Source of the DNA: DAIPJH01 sp036770365
GTDB taxonomy: Bacteria > Pseudomonadota > Alphaproteobacteria > Rickettsiales > UBA998
Direction: 5' to 3'
Length of the DNA: 35,040 bases
Assembly (NCBI GenBank): GCA_036770365.1
Contig: DAIPJH010000018.1
Coordinates: 1 to 35,040 of the forward strand
Positions 16,569-24,525 of this stretch are shown piece after piece (the first letter of the stretch is position 1; the number at the start of each line of letters is the position of its first letter). The notes under the pieces are model-generated. The model was not told the DNA's origin, ran no database searches, and was given only the letters and a program-made list of their open reading frames with translations. Made by a program: the position numbers and the translations under genes.

Positions 16569-17282
16569 TCAGCTAAGATGTTTTGCAGCAGCTTTTAACT
16601 GCGCGTCAGAAGGTGCTTTACCCACAATTGATTTAACAACCTCAGATGCAAGCTCCGCAATCACTGGCGTTAAACGCTCACGCGCATCCTCACTAGCAAC
16701 GCGAATAGAAACATCAGCCTTTTGCAATTTCTCCGCCAACGTTTTATCAAGCTGCGCCGTCTCTTTATCTTCCATTGCCTGCACAGACGCTTGCACATCA
16801 GCAATCAACTGATTCGCACCGTTCTTTGCTTCAAGAAAGAGAGACTCATACGCTGCCTTTGCTTCCTGCGCTTCACGTGTCAAGCTATCTGCCAAGGCAA
16901 GATCACCTTCACGACGTGTACGACGATTTTCTAACACTTCAGAAATACGTGGCAACACACTACGCGACATCAGCACATACATTGCAATAAACGTCACCCC
17001 TAGCCAAAACAACTGAGAAGGGTAAGTCTGTGGATCAAGCTGTGGCATACCCGCAGAACCACCTGCATGCTCTGTAGATGTCGTCTGTTCTTCAGACATA
17101 TGCGCCTGCGCAGGATCAGCAAGCACACCAGCCTCCCCAGCATCATGCGACGGTGGATCTGTCATCTCTTGTGGCATATCATGACCTTCAGTACTCGAGC
17201 CATCATGCGACGGCATATCCGAAAGCAACCCACCACTGCTAGAACTATTTTCTTGTGCTAATTCAGTCACAAAAAACCTCAT
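16569..17282 (-). CDS. atpG: ATP synthase F0 subunit b' with long N-terminal extension
   Basis: The stalk part (residues about 84-237) has the membrane segment LFWLGVTFIAMYVLMSRSVLP-like region, RRTRREGDL and a long Ala/Glu/Lys coiled coil, matching subunit b'. I take the ATG at 17282 as start, giving 237 residues; the frame is open further up but that stretch encodes a repeat-rich spacer. Residues 1-83 are an unusual extension rich in Ser, His, Asp, Glu and Met (DMPSHDGSS, GHDMPQEM, DPPSHDAG, AHMSEEQ, EHAGG). Alphaproteobacterial b' proteins often have a short extension, but this one is longer and looks metal-binding or disordered. It is separated from atpE by a strong inverted repeat. The symbol atpG for b' follows common usage and is easily confused with gamma. 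Confidence 0.9.
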   Translation of the reverse strand: MRFFVTELAQENSSSSGGLLSDMPSHDGSSTEGHDMPQEMTDPPSHDAGEAGVLADPAQAHMSEEQTTSTEHAGGSAGMPQLDPQTYPSQLFWLGVTFIAMYVLMSRSVLPRISEVLENRRTRREGDLALADSLTREAQEAKAAYESLFLEAKNGANQLIADVQASVQAMEDKETAQLDKTLAEKLQKADVSIRVASEDARERLTPVIAELASEVVKSIVGKAPSDAQLKAAAKHLS

Positions 17283-17291
17283 TATTCGTTG

Positions 17292-17333
17292 CTGGTTGCT
17301 GGTTGCTGATTGCTGGTTCGTACAAGCAACCAG
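17292..17333 (-). repeat. Inverted and tandem repeat between atpE and the b' gene
   Basis: CTGGTTGCT occurs at 17292-17300 and 17299-17307, and its complement AGCAACCAG at 17325-17333; further GAAACCA and CAACCAG words continue to 17355. In the mRNA this folds into a long imperfect hairpin directly downstream of the c-subunit gene. Such a structure could protect the upstream atpE message and help set the high c-subunit dose, which is an inference. Confidence 0.55.
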
Positions 17334-17358
17334 AAACCAACAACCAGAAACCAAGTGA

Positions 17359-17586
17359 TTATACTGCGAAAATCAAAAGAAGTGCGATAACGAGCGCAAA
17401 CAAGCCCATTGCCTCAGCAAGACCTGCACCAACGTAAATGTATTTCGCCATTTTATTTTCTGCATTAGGGTTACGTGCTAAACCGTTAAGCATTGCTGCG
17501 AAGATGTTACCCACCCCAATAGCCGCACCAAGCATACCAAATGCCATCAAACCAACGCCGATAAATTTAAGAGCTACATATTCCAT
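17359..17586 (-). CDS. atpE: ATP synthase F0 subunit c
   Basis: Proton-carrying ring subunit of 75 residues with two membrane helices joined by the polar loop ARNPNAENK. The first helix has the glycine-rich motif GMLGAAIGVGN needed for tight ring packing, and the ion-binding carboxylate is Glu58 in GAGLAEAMGLFALVIALLL. The residues that usually mark a sodium ring are not evident, so proton use is likely. It lies between atpB and b' in the F0 operon. Confidence 0.97.
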   Translation of the reverse strand: MEYVALKFIGVGLMAFGMLGAAIGVGNIFAAMLNGLARNPNAENKMAKYIYVGAGLAEAMGLFALVIALLLIFAV

Positions 17587-17664
17587 AAGAGTATCCTTTC
17601 AAGTCTTTTAGTAATGTTTAGAAGTTAAATTAAAATTTCTTGTCTTGTCCTAATAGTGAAAATC

Positions 17665-18417
17665 TTAGTGAAGATGCAGCGCATCATTCAGATACACACA
17701 CGTGAGTACCGTGAAGATATATGCTTGAAGCACCGCCACACCAATTTCAAATCCACTGAGACCAATCAAGAGTGCAAGCGGTGCCCAGCCGAGCGCGAAG
17801 CCCAGCATAATCACAAAACCTGCAATCACTTTTAACATGGTATGCCCTGCCATCATATTCGCGGCTAAACGAACAGAAAGACTCACAGGGCGCGCCAAGT
17901 AAGAGAAAAGCTCAATCAGATACATTATAGGAGCCATCCACCACGGCGTACCATGCGGCAAGAAGAAGGCAAGAAATTTGGGCAACCCGTGCTTGAAAAT
18001 GGCCAGCAAGGTCACTCCGACAAAAATCAGGCTGGCTAGGGCGAACGTCACAATAATATGACTCGTCACCGTGAAAGAATACGGCAACATCCCCAAGAGG
18101 TTACACATTAACACAAACATAAAAACAGAAAATACAAACGGAAAGAACGCTTTGCCTTCGTGACCAGCGTTATCACGCACGGTATTTGCCACGAATTCAT
18201 AGGTCATCTCAACCAACGACTGCCAATGCCCCGGAACAAGCGCACGTTTACGCATCCCGACATACAAAAATACCCATGCCGCAACGACAGAAAGCACCAT
18301 AAACAATGACGCATTGGTGAAATCCACATTAAACCCAGCCACGGGAGGCAATGGGAACAATGTCTTAACTTCGAACTGGGCGAGCGGTGAGTGACCTTGA
18401 GCCATAAAGACGCGCAT
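17665..18417 (-). CDS. atpB: ATP synthase F0 subunit a
   Basis: Membrane subunit that forms the two proton half-channels next to the c ring. The essential arginine is R183 in SLSVRLAANMMAGH, and CNLLGMLPYSF in the first half is a strongly conserved family block; five or six hydrophobic helices are visible. The 250-residue length is normal. The start could also be the ATG four codons in (MAQGHSPLAQFEV), which resembles other alphaproteobacterial starts better; neither has a strong ribosome binding site. It is the second gene of the F0 operon after atpI. Confidence 0.96.
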   Translation of the reverse strand: MRVFMAQGHSPLAQFEVKTLFPLPPVAGFNVDFTNASLFMVLSVVAAWVFLYVGMRKRALVPGHWQSLVEMTYEFVANTVRDNAGHEGKAFFPFVFSVFMFVLMCNLLGMLPYSFTVTSHIIVTFALASLIFVGVTLLAIFKHGLPKFLAFFLPHGTPWWMAPIMYLIELFSYLARPVSLSVRLAANMMAGHTMLKVIAGFVIMLGFALGWAPLALLIGLSGFEIGVAVLQAYIFTVLTCVYLNDALHLH

Positions 18418-18495
18418 CCTATCTTAATAAATTATAAGTTGGCACTCTCTTAAAAAAATTAGCCGCGCTTGTCTAGCCAATAGTGACTAATTCTA

Positions 18496-18822
18496 TCATT
18501 TATTTTTTTCTTGCTCTTCTAATGCCTGAACATAACGCGCATTGGAACGAAAAACATTGAGCAATCCGCCTGCTAAACCAAGAAATAACAACAGGATAAA
18601 AAACAAAGGTTTTGTACCAGCTTTCGCATCAATGAAATAACCAGCACCCGCACCAACAATCACCCCTGCGACCACATCAATGCCAAAACGCATAGCAAGT
18701 GAAGTCCCTGAGACCTCATTTTCCTTCACCTGCCCAACCGCCTTTCGGCGTGCGTCTTTTTGTTTTCGGTCAATCTTTTCACGCATTGCCTCCAGTGAAG
18801 GCAAATCATCAAATTGTACCAT
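18496..18822 (-). CDS. atpI: AtpI/AtpZ-family ATP synthase assembly protein
   Basis: Small protein of 108 residues at the head of the F0 genes. It has a charged N-terminal half (LEAMREKIDRKQKDARRKA) and two hydrophobic segments, IDVVAGVIVGAGAGYFID and PLFFILLLFLGLAGGLLNVF, with the glycine-rich pattern of AtpI/AtpZ. The family helps c-ring assembly and may transport magnesium or calcium; it is not required for catalysis. Its ATG shares a base with the stop of the preceding dsbA-like gene (TAATG), so the oxidoreductase is co-translated with the F0 genes. Confidence 0.88.
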   Translation of the reverse strand: MVQFDDLPSLEAMREKIDRKQKDARRKAVGQVKENEVSGTSLAMRFGIDVVAGVIVGAGAGYFIDAKAGTKPLFFILLLFLGLAGGLLNVFRSNARYVQALEEQEKNK

Positions 18823-19523
18823 TACTTCGCAACATTTTCAGCTTTAGGTGCAGCCGTCACAGAAAGTGCCGCATTGATTGCCTTGGCGAAATCATCATAA
18901 GGCACAGCCCCTTCCAACTTCGTACCATTAATAAAGAAGGTTGGGGTTGATGCAATATGCAACCCTTCTTCACCGTTTTTACGAACCAACAACGCTTCTT
19001 TCTCTAAATCCATATTAGACATGCACTTAGCAAACTTTTCAGGTGAAACACCGCCCACACCTGCAATCTGCGCTAAATTATCTTTAAAAGACTCAGAAAA
19101 CGCCCATTTATCCTGCATTTGAAACAATACTTTTAAAAACGTATAATACTGCTCAGGAGCAACACAATTTACAAGCATCGCCCCGCGTAGCGCAGGCTCA
19201 TTCAGCGGAAAGTTACGCATCACCAACCGTGCTTTACCCGTATCAATAAAATCCGTTTTTACCTTAGGAAAAATATCGTTATGAAAATGCGCGCAATGGG
19301 TACAAGAAAGTGATGCATATTCAAGAATTGTCACCGACGCATTTGGATCTCCAAGAATCTTATCACTCGCACCAATAGCTAACAGCTCTGCATTTACAGG
19401 AGCGTTGGTCACTTCCTTAGATGCTGGTGCATTCTCAGTAAACTGTGCCTGAGCTGCCCCCGTCATCCCTACGCTTGCCATCAAACCAGCCACCAACACA
19501 GCATGAATAAAACCTTTTTTCAT
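18822..19523 (-). CDS. DsbA-family thiol-disulfide oxidoreductase, 233 aa
   Basis: Exported protein with a signal peptide (residues 1-26, ending AAQA). It has a thioredoxin fold with the active site C74-THC77 in EYASLSCTHCAHFH, the helical insertion typical of DsbA, and the cis-proline loop STPTFFINGTKLEGAVPYDDF. It belongs to the alphaproteobacterial DsbA-like/Com1 group that oxidises or isomerises disulfides in the periplasm. AAGGTG lies upstream of the ATG. The unusual point is its direct coupling to atpI. It could support folding of cysteine-containing exported proteins encoded nearby, such as the one at 22903. Confidence 0.93.
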   Translation of the reverse strand: MKKGFIHAVLVAGLMASVGMTGAAQAQFTENAPASKEVTNAPVNAELLAIGASDKILGDPNASVTILEYASLSCTHCAHFHNDIFPKVKTDFIDTGKARLVMRNFPLNEPALRGAMLVNCVAPEQYYTFLKVLFQMQDKWAFSESFKDNLAQIAGVGGVSPEKFAKCMSNMDLEKEALLVRKNGEEGLHIASTPTFFINGTKLEGAVPYDDFAKAINAALSVTAAPKAENVAK

Positions 19524-19658
19524 AACACATCACCTTTATATAAATTACAAATTTAATTGTGATACGTTGTAATCTCATGGATTACTTCATGCAATGAGAA
19601 AAGTGATGAGTTATGAATGACAGAACTAAACACAACATCAAATACTCATAACTTATAA

Positions 19659-20873
19659 CTACCGTAATGCCGCCTCTATATCTTTCAACAAATCCCGCAC
19701 GTCTTCAAGCCCGACCGATAGACGTAGTAAGCCCTGCGTAATACCGATCGCCTCTTGTGCATCTGGCTTCATGTTGGAATGAGTGGTAGTGGCGGGATGG
19801 GTAATCAGGCTTTTGGAATCACCGAGATTATTAGATATATCAATCACATGAAGCGCATTCACAAATGCAAACGCACCTTCTTTGCCACCTTTTACCTCAA
19901 ACGCAACCAACGCACCGCCATTAATATTACCATTTAGCATCATCTGACGCGCAGCAATAGCATAATCAGGGTGTGATTTTAGCGCAGGATAATGCACCTT
20001 AGCAACCTTTGGATGTTTTTCTAAAAACTCTGCCACTTTCAACGCATTGGCACAGTGACGTTCCATGCGCATCGAAAAAGTTTCCAGCGATTTCAAAATC
20101 ACCCACGCATTAAATGGTGACAGCGCAGGCCCAGTATGACGGTGGAATGGCAATAAGACTTCTTTGATATAAGCTTCTTTGCCAAGCACCGCGCCGCCAA
20201 GCGTACGTCCACCGCCGTCCATATGTTTCGTCGTGGAATAGACCACCACATCTGCACCAAGTTCCAATGGTTTTTGCAAGAGTGGCGTCGCAAAAATATT
20301 ATCTATAATGAGCAATGCACCATGCTTTTTAGAAAGCGTCGCCACCATTTCAATATCCACCAGCGCAAGCGTTGGATTCGCAGGCGTTTCGATGAATACA
20401 CAGGTAGTATTGGACTTAAATGCGGCCTCCCAATCCTTAGACTGCGTACCCTCCACTAGTGTAACTTCGACTCCAAAACGCGGCAAGATCTCCGATACGA
20501 TATAAAAGCATGAGCCAAACAGAACTTTAGACGCGATAAGATGATCACCCGTTTTCACATGGCACATAATAGAGGCGAACACCGCTGCCATCCCGCTTCC
20601 CATTACACACGCCGCCTCCGCACCCTCAAGCAGCGTCAGCCTATCTTCCAACATTTTCAAGGTAGGATTCAAATAACGTGAATAAACATATCCGGGAGCA
20701 ACGCCATTGAAGCGGCTCTCCGCCACCTCCGCCGAATCATAGCAAAAACCTGAATTCATGAAAATTGCTTCGGACGTCTCGCCAAACTCACTGCGAATCG
20801 TCCCGCCGCGCACCATCTGCGTATCCAACTTCCAGCCCTTCGCCACATCCATCGTATTTTTATTGCGTTTCAT
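19659..20873 (-). CDS. metZ: O-succinylhomoserine sulfhydrylase
   Basis: PLP enzyme that makes homocysteine directly from O-succinylhomoserine and sulfide. It belongs to the Cys/Met metabolism fold-type I family: YSRYLNPTLKMLEDRL, GSGMAAVFASI, ETPANPTL, IDNIFATPLLQKPLELGAD and VVYSTTKHMDGGGR, where the Lys is the PLP anchor, then SLGD-like NNLGDSKSLITHPATTTHS and LRLSVGLED near the end. The N-terminal style and the GGGRTLGG loop are closer to MetZ than to cystathionine synthases. The length of 404 is normal. GAGGG precedes the ATG. Together with metE further on, it supplies methionine, but no riboswitch is apparent upstream. Confidence 0.92.
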   Translation of the reverse strand: MKRNKNTMDVAKGWKLDTQMVRGGTIRSEFGETSEAIFMNSGFCYDSAEVAESRFNGVAPGYVYSRYLNPTLKMLEDRLTLLEGAEAACVMGSGMAAVFASIMCHVKTGDHLIASKVLFGSCFYIVSEILPRFGVEVTLVEGTQSKDWEAAFKSNTTCVFIETPANPTLALVDIEMVATLSKKHGALLIIDNIFATPLLQKPLELGADVVVYSTTKHMDGGGRTLGGAVLGKEAYIKEVLLPFHRHTGPALSPFNAWVILKSLETFSMRMERHCANALKVAEFLEKHPKVAKVHYPALKSHPDYAIAARQMMLNGNINGGALVAFEVKGGKEGAFAFVNALHVIDISNNLGDSKSLITHPATTTHSNMKPDAQEAIGITQGLLRLSVGLEDVRDLLKDIEAALR

Positions 20874-20973
20874 GCTGCCCTCATCTTCATACTATCAATT
20901 TTGCGGATTTCATGGCATAACATAACGATGAAGCAATACAAGTAAACACAAGAATAAACTTACAAGCAATCAC

Positions 20974-21357
20974 ATGACAACAATAACACATCTAAGTTCA
21001 AAGGAAATGAATCAGGATATTATCCAAGCCCTAGAAGCCATCCAAAGTGGTGTTATAGTAGATGGTAGTCATGAGTATATTGTTGCGTTTAACGATGAAG
21101 AGCCAGTCGGCTTTGTAAAATTATATACTCAGCCAGAATTTGATAATGTTAACATTGAATATATTGCCGTCCAAAACAAAGGCGAGGGCATTTCAAAATT
21201 ATTATTAGAAAAAGTTTTTGATATTGCTCACGAAAGAGGCAAAACCATTACTACAAACGGCTTTACTTTAGAGGGGCAGAAGCACCTTGCACCAATTTTA
21301 GAAAGAATGAGCCAACTTCGTGGACAACAAATAAATTTAGGTGTCGGACGATGCTAG
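20974..21357 (+). CDS. GNAT-like N-acetyltransferase domain protein, 127 aa
   Basis: Shows the core of a GNAT fold: strand EEPVGFVKLY, strand NVNIEYIAVQ and the acetyl-CoA loop QNKGEGISKLLLEKVFDIAHERG (Q-x-x-G-x-G/A), though the C-terminal part is short and atypical. The substrate is unknown. It is more AT-rich than the queE gene it overlaps by 7 bases, so it may be a later arrival in the operon. There is no clear ribosome binding site before the ATG. It heads the plus-strand operon running to hisI and diverges from metZ. Confidence 0.68.
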   Translation: MTTITHLSSKEMNQDIIQALEAIQSGVIVDGSHEYIVAFNDEEPVGFVKLYTQPEFDNVNIEYIAVQNKGEGISKLLLEKVFDIAHERGKTITTNGFTLEGQKHLAPILERMSQLRGQQINLGVGRC

Positions 21358-22028
21358 GCACGAATCCCATCCTCTCCCCTACCAAAGGGGACGGCAGCAC
21401 GCTTGAAGTTACGGAAATCTTCGCGACCATTCAGGGCGAAGGGCCACATGCGGGCGTGCCTGCGGTGTTTATTCGTTTGGGTGGCTGTAATTTAGCGTGT
21501 AAATTCTGCGATACGAATTTTGAAACACGCGAGAGCCTAGTCGTGGAAACGATTATCGCACAGGCGGACAAGCTCTCACTCAACACACACGGCACGCGCA
21601 CCCATCATCTCATCGTCCTCACAGGCGGCGAACCGTTCCGCCAACCTATCGCACCGCTTTGCCAAGCTTTGTTAAACGCTGGTTTTGAAGTGCAGATCGA
21701 AACTAACGGCACGCTATGGCGTGAGATACCTGAAGCCGTACAGATCGTATGCAGCCCCAAAGCCCCCGACGGTCAATATTTCCCACTGCGCCCAGATATT
21801 TTACCGCGCATCACAGCACTAAAATTTCTAGTCTCCAAGTTCCGACCCAACTACCAAACCATCCCCGAACTTGGGCAAACCGAGTATCACATTCCCATCT
21901 ACGTCCAACCGATTGACGAACAAGACGCAGACAAGAACAAAGAAAACCATAATCTTGCCGTAAAGCTTTGCCAAGAATCTGGCTATCGTCTATGCTTACA
22001 ACTTCATAAAATTGTGGGGATTGCATGA
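21351..22028 (+). CDS. queE: 7-carboxy-7-deazaguanine synthase QueE
   Basis: Radical SAM enzyme of queuosine synthesis that contracts 6-carboxytetrahydropterin to 7-carboxy-7-deazaguanine. Markers are EIFATIQGEGPHAGVPAVF, the cluster motif C46-NLAC50-KFC53-DTNF (CX3CX2C, used by QueE here), VLTGGEPFRQ, QIETNGT, CSPKAP and the C-terminal CLQLHKIVGIA. The length of 225 is normal. No other queuosine genes are in the window. Its stop overlaps the next ATG (ATGA). Confidence 0.94.
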   Translation: MLGTNPILSPTKGDGSTLEVTEIFATIQGEGPHAGVPAVFIRLGGCNLACKFCDTNFETRESLVVETIIAQADKLSLNTHGTRTHHLIVLTGGEPFRQPIAPLCQALLNAGFEVQIETNGTLWREIPEAVQIVCSPKAPDGQYFPLRPDILPRITALKFLVSKFRPNYQTIPELGQTEYHIPIYVQPIDEQDADKNKENHNLAVKLCQESGYRLCLQLHKIVGIA

Positions 22029-22918
22029 AGCTTTTTCTTTCTGTTGTGATGATTATAATGGGATCGTGTAGCGCACTCGCACAAACGCCTCCATTACCTG
22101 ATATAAATGCAGCAAAACAAATGGATGATTTTCTTACACAAACCTTCCCCCCCGACCAATCCATTGATACACTGATTGTAATAGCACTCAAGCCATTTTC
22201 AGAGCAACATGACATCAAAGATAGCAATATTTATAGTAAAGCCTACAGCCTACTGATAGAGCGCAGCGCACATAAAGAAGACTTTGCGGCGATTCTTGCC
22301 CATCAAGCTGATTTTATTGCTTATTGGAAAGCCTTGCCGCCCTATGATGACTGGATGCGAGGGCGTATTGTTCCTTTATTGCTCAAACTCAACCCGCCAG
22401 AACAATACCAACCCTCGCTCGTCAAGGATTATGTAAGCTCCGTCGGCGGCTATTATCAAGCAGACCCAACCGCAACTGCAGCTATCGCTGCGCTGGCAAA
22501 CCACCCCGCACAAGGCAACAACATCATTCTCACCTTAGCACCGATTATCCCAACAAAACTTAGCTACCAAGCCTATTATATCAATGGCTTACTAGATGTA
22601 TTTGCACCCTACATCCCCACCGCCTCCCAAGAGGCACTGGATACGCTGGTGACAACACGCTTTGAGCTGCACAAAATTATCCAACAGCAATATGAAGGGA
22701 TGCAAAGCAACCAATCCAAAGGAGTTCGTGTGAATACAATATGGGATCAGGCCACTGCGGATGAAGTTGAAGCACTTTTCACCCGTATGGACGCGCTTAT
22801 TTGCAGCAAACCGCTCGCTCCAAACATCACCTCATGGGAATATGTTGATTTCCAATCCGAACCCCCTCAGATTAACACTAAAGAACCCATACAGAGGCTT
22901 CCATGTTCCGTTCATTAA
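22025..22918 (+). CDS. Exported protein of unknown function, 297 aa
   Basis: Not recognised. It has an N-terminal signal (MKLFLSVVMIIMGSCSALA); the Cys at position 15 is preceded by MGS, so a lipoprotein is possible but the lipobox is poor. The mature part is mainly helical and repetitive in style (PDQSIDTLIVIAL, LVKDYVSSVGGYYQ, LANHPAQGNNIILTLAPIIPTKL), which suggests HEAT- or TPR-like helical repeats. It overlaps queE by 4 bases (ATGA) with GGGG upstream, and overlaps the next gene by 16 bases. The same phrase type (xLAxHPxxGxxI) recurs in the next protein, so the two may be related partners. Confidence 0.72.
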   Translation: MKLFLSVVMIIMGSCSALAQTPPLPDINAAKQMDDFLTQTFPPDQSIDTLIVIALKPFSEQHDIKDSNIYSKAYSLLIERSAHKEDFAAILAHQADFIAYWKALPPYDDWMRGRIVPLLLKLNPPEQYQPSLVKDYVSSVGGYYQADPTATAAIAALANHPAQGNNIILTLAPIIPTKLSYQAYYINGLLDVFAPYIPTASQEALDTLVTTRFELHKIIQQQYEGMQSNQSKGVRVNTIWDQATADEVEALFTRMDALICSKPLAPNITSWEYVDFQSEPPQINTKEPIQRLPCSVH

Positions 22919-24057
22919 TCCTTAGCCTTCATGTTTGCGTTGCAATATGGTGCATGGCGCATAATGCCCAAGCAAGCTGCGCTTTTATGGATGCTCCTGC
23001 ACGCGGAAGTGCCACCATCGAAGATACATGGGCAGCCAAGCATGTAAATCAAGGTAACTTAGAGGGCTGTATTGCGCGCGTCAAACGCACCAATGGACAA
23101 ACCACACTCGGCTATGTCCATTATAATTTCATTTGCGCCTTACCAAAAGGACAAACCGTAACACTAATGGAAGAAAGAGCATGTTGCGATACAGGCGAAC
23201 AAGGCGATTTTGCCTGTGGGGTGAAGCCACGCAACCCCCTCGCCTTACTCCCACAACTTAATACTACGCTACGTCCAGAAAAGCCTGATGTTCGTGCAAT
23301 TCCTCAATTACTAGATGAGTTGCGTCAAGGTGGCATGTCCGTTATCTCTATTGGTAGGCGTCTTGTAGAATATGCGAACAACCCTATCACCAAACCCGAA
23401 CTCCAAAAGCATCTTACGGAGATTCAAGCAATGGCGGAGAGTATCCCTAAAGATGCCGACCGTGAAGCTGCAGTTGCGGAAATCTTGATAGCACTCGGAG
23501 GAAACACATCCTCTGAAAATACCCTGCCGCTAACCCTTAAAATCCTTAGTGGTAATGCCTACGCGCTGGATGACGAAAAAGCATTAGACATGATTGATTC
23601 GCTAGCACACCACCCCGATAAAGGTGCGTTGATTGTACCTGTACTTGCTGGATTGCTCCGTAACAAAGGTTATGAGCATGACTATCTCGTACATATAACC
23701 CAAATTTTGCCGCTTTACGGTGAGGCGTTACAACCTCATCTTGGACAAATAGAATCCGAACTTGGCCAGCAAGCAGAGCAAGAAGGCAAAGCACAAACCA
23801 CCACTACACAGCCACAAGGCAAATGGGAAGTAGTAGCGGAAACTATCCCCGCCGCCGAGCAACCACAAAGCCTGCCTGTCATCACCCCATCAACAAACAT
23901 CACCCCACCACCGCCTCCAGCACCTAAACGCTACAGCTATCCGATTTGGCAAGATATTGTCTGTGCAGCATTTACGAAAAAAGGAGATGGTGTACAGATG
24001 CGCCGCGTGCTATGGCATAATTATCAAACCACCAAAACCTATACATGTAAGCCATAA
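22903..24057 (+). CDS. Exported Cys-rich protein of unknown function, 384 aa
   Basis: Not recognised. A signal peptide ends at HNAQA (residue 24). The mature N-terminal part has six or seven cysteines (SCAFMD, EGCIAR, FICALP, RACCDTG, DFACG), likely paired by disulfides in the periplasm. A helical middle (about 125-290; LDMIDSLAHHPDKGALIVPVLAG) resembles the preceding protein. A Pro/Gln/Thr-rich linker (about 290-345, with a five-proline run) leads to a C-terminal segment with two more Cys (DIVCAAF and YTCKP). AGAGG precedes the ATG. Lying between queE and hisI with tight spacing, it must be co-transcribed with them, but the role is unrelated as far as can be seen. Confidence 0.72.
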   Translation: MFRSLILSLHVCVAIWCMAHNAQASCAFMDAPARGSATIEDTWAAKHVNQGNLEGCIARVKRTNGQTTLGYVHYNFICALPKGQTVTLMEERACCDTGEQGDFACGVKPRNPLALLPQLNTTLRPEKPDVRAIPQLLDELRQGGMSVISIGRRLVEYANNPITKPELQKHLTEIQAMAESIPKDADREAAVAEILIALGGNTSSENTLPLTLKILSGNAYALDDEKALDMIDSLAHHPDKGALIVPVLAGLLRNKGYEHDYLVHITQILPLYGEALQPHLGQIESELGQQAEQEGKAQTTTTQPQGKWEVVAETIPAAEQPQSLPVITPSTNITPPPPPAPKRYSYPIWQDIVCAAFTKKGDGVQMRRVLWHNYQTTKTYTCKP

Positions 24058-24062
24058 CCACT

Positions 24063-24431
24063 ATGAGCGTTCCTTTTGATATAAATTCCCTGCAATTCAA
24101 CGCAGACGGACTCATCCCCGCCATCGCACAAGACGCAACCAGCAAAGATGTGTTAATGATGGCGTGGATGAACGCGGACGCGGTACGCGAGACGCTAGAG
24201 ACCAAGCGCGTCTGTTATTTCTCACGCTCGCGCCAAGCCTTGTGGCGCAAAGGCGAAACCTCAGGACACCAGCAAACCTTGGTTGCTTTCCGCTATGATT
24301 GCGACGCGGATTGCATCCTCCTGCTCGTCAACCAGATTGGCGCGGCATGTCATACAGGCCGCCCAAATTGCTTTTTTAATGAAGTAAAAGATGGGCGCAT
24401 TGACATCATTTCAACGCCCTCTAAAATATAA
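24063..24431 (+). CDS. hisI: Phosphoribosyl-AMP cyclohydrolase
   Basis: Third step of histidine synthesis: hydrolyses the adenine ring of phosphoribosyl-AMP. The 122-residue single-domain form matches HisI: LIPAIAQDATSKDVLMMAWMN, VCYFSRSRQALWRKGETSGH, YDCDADCILLLV and GAACHTGRPNCFF, which together carry the Asp and Cys metal ligands. No HisE domain is fused. The ribosome binding site is weak and the gene starts 6 bases after the previous stop, suggesting coupling. No other his genes are in the window. Confidence 0.95.
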   Translation: MSVPFDINSLQFNADGLIPAIAQDATSKDVLMMAWMNADAVRETLETKRVCYFSRSRQALWRKGETSGHQQTLVAFRYDCDADCILLLVNQIGAACHTGRPNCFFNEVKDGRIDIISTPSKI

Positions 24432-24444
24432 CTATTTATCTAAA

Positions 24445-24478
24445 ATGTCATTAAAATGTCATATTTTCATGTTAGTTT
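24445..24478 (+). promoter_or_regulatory. PhoB-box-like promoter of the gene at 24526
   Basis: Two copies of ATGTCAT (24445-24451 and 24456-24462) separated by TAAA, giving the 11-base repeat of a Pho box (consensus CTGTCAT, 4 AT-rich bases, CTGTCAT or CTGTAAC). Ten bases later comes TAGTTT (24473-24478) as a possible -10, the spacing expected for PhoB activation. Closely matches the promoter at 25825-25869. Confidence 0.6.
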
Positions 24479-24483
24479 TGAAA

Positions 24484-24500
24484 TGCTGATATAGTCAGCA
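24484..24500 (+). promoter_or_regulatory. Small leader hairpin before the gene at 24526
   Basis: TGCTGA / TCAGCA with a TATAG loop, between the predicted -10 and the ribosome binding site (GGGAAG). It could be a leader RNA hairpin, or its loop TATAGT could be a -10 element itself. Confidence 0.4.
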
Positions 24501-24525
24501 ATAAAAACAATAATATGGGAAGAAC

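Noticed and set aside
17283..17354. N-terminal extension of the b' gene to an upstream GTG or ATG
   Set aside because: The extra codons come from the tandem GGTTGCT repeats of the intergenic hairpin, not from protein-like sequence.
20874..20973. SAM-II type riboswitch before metZ
   Set aside because: The 100-base leader shows no convincing pseudoknot or consensus match by eye.
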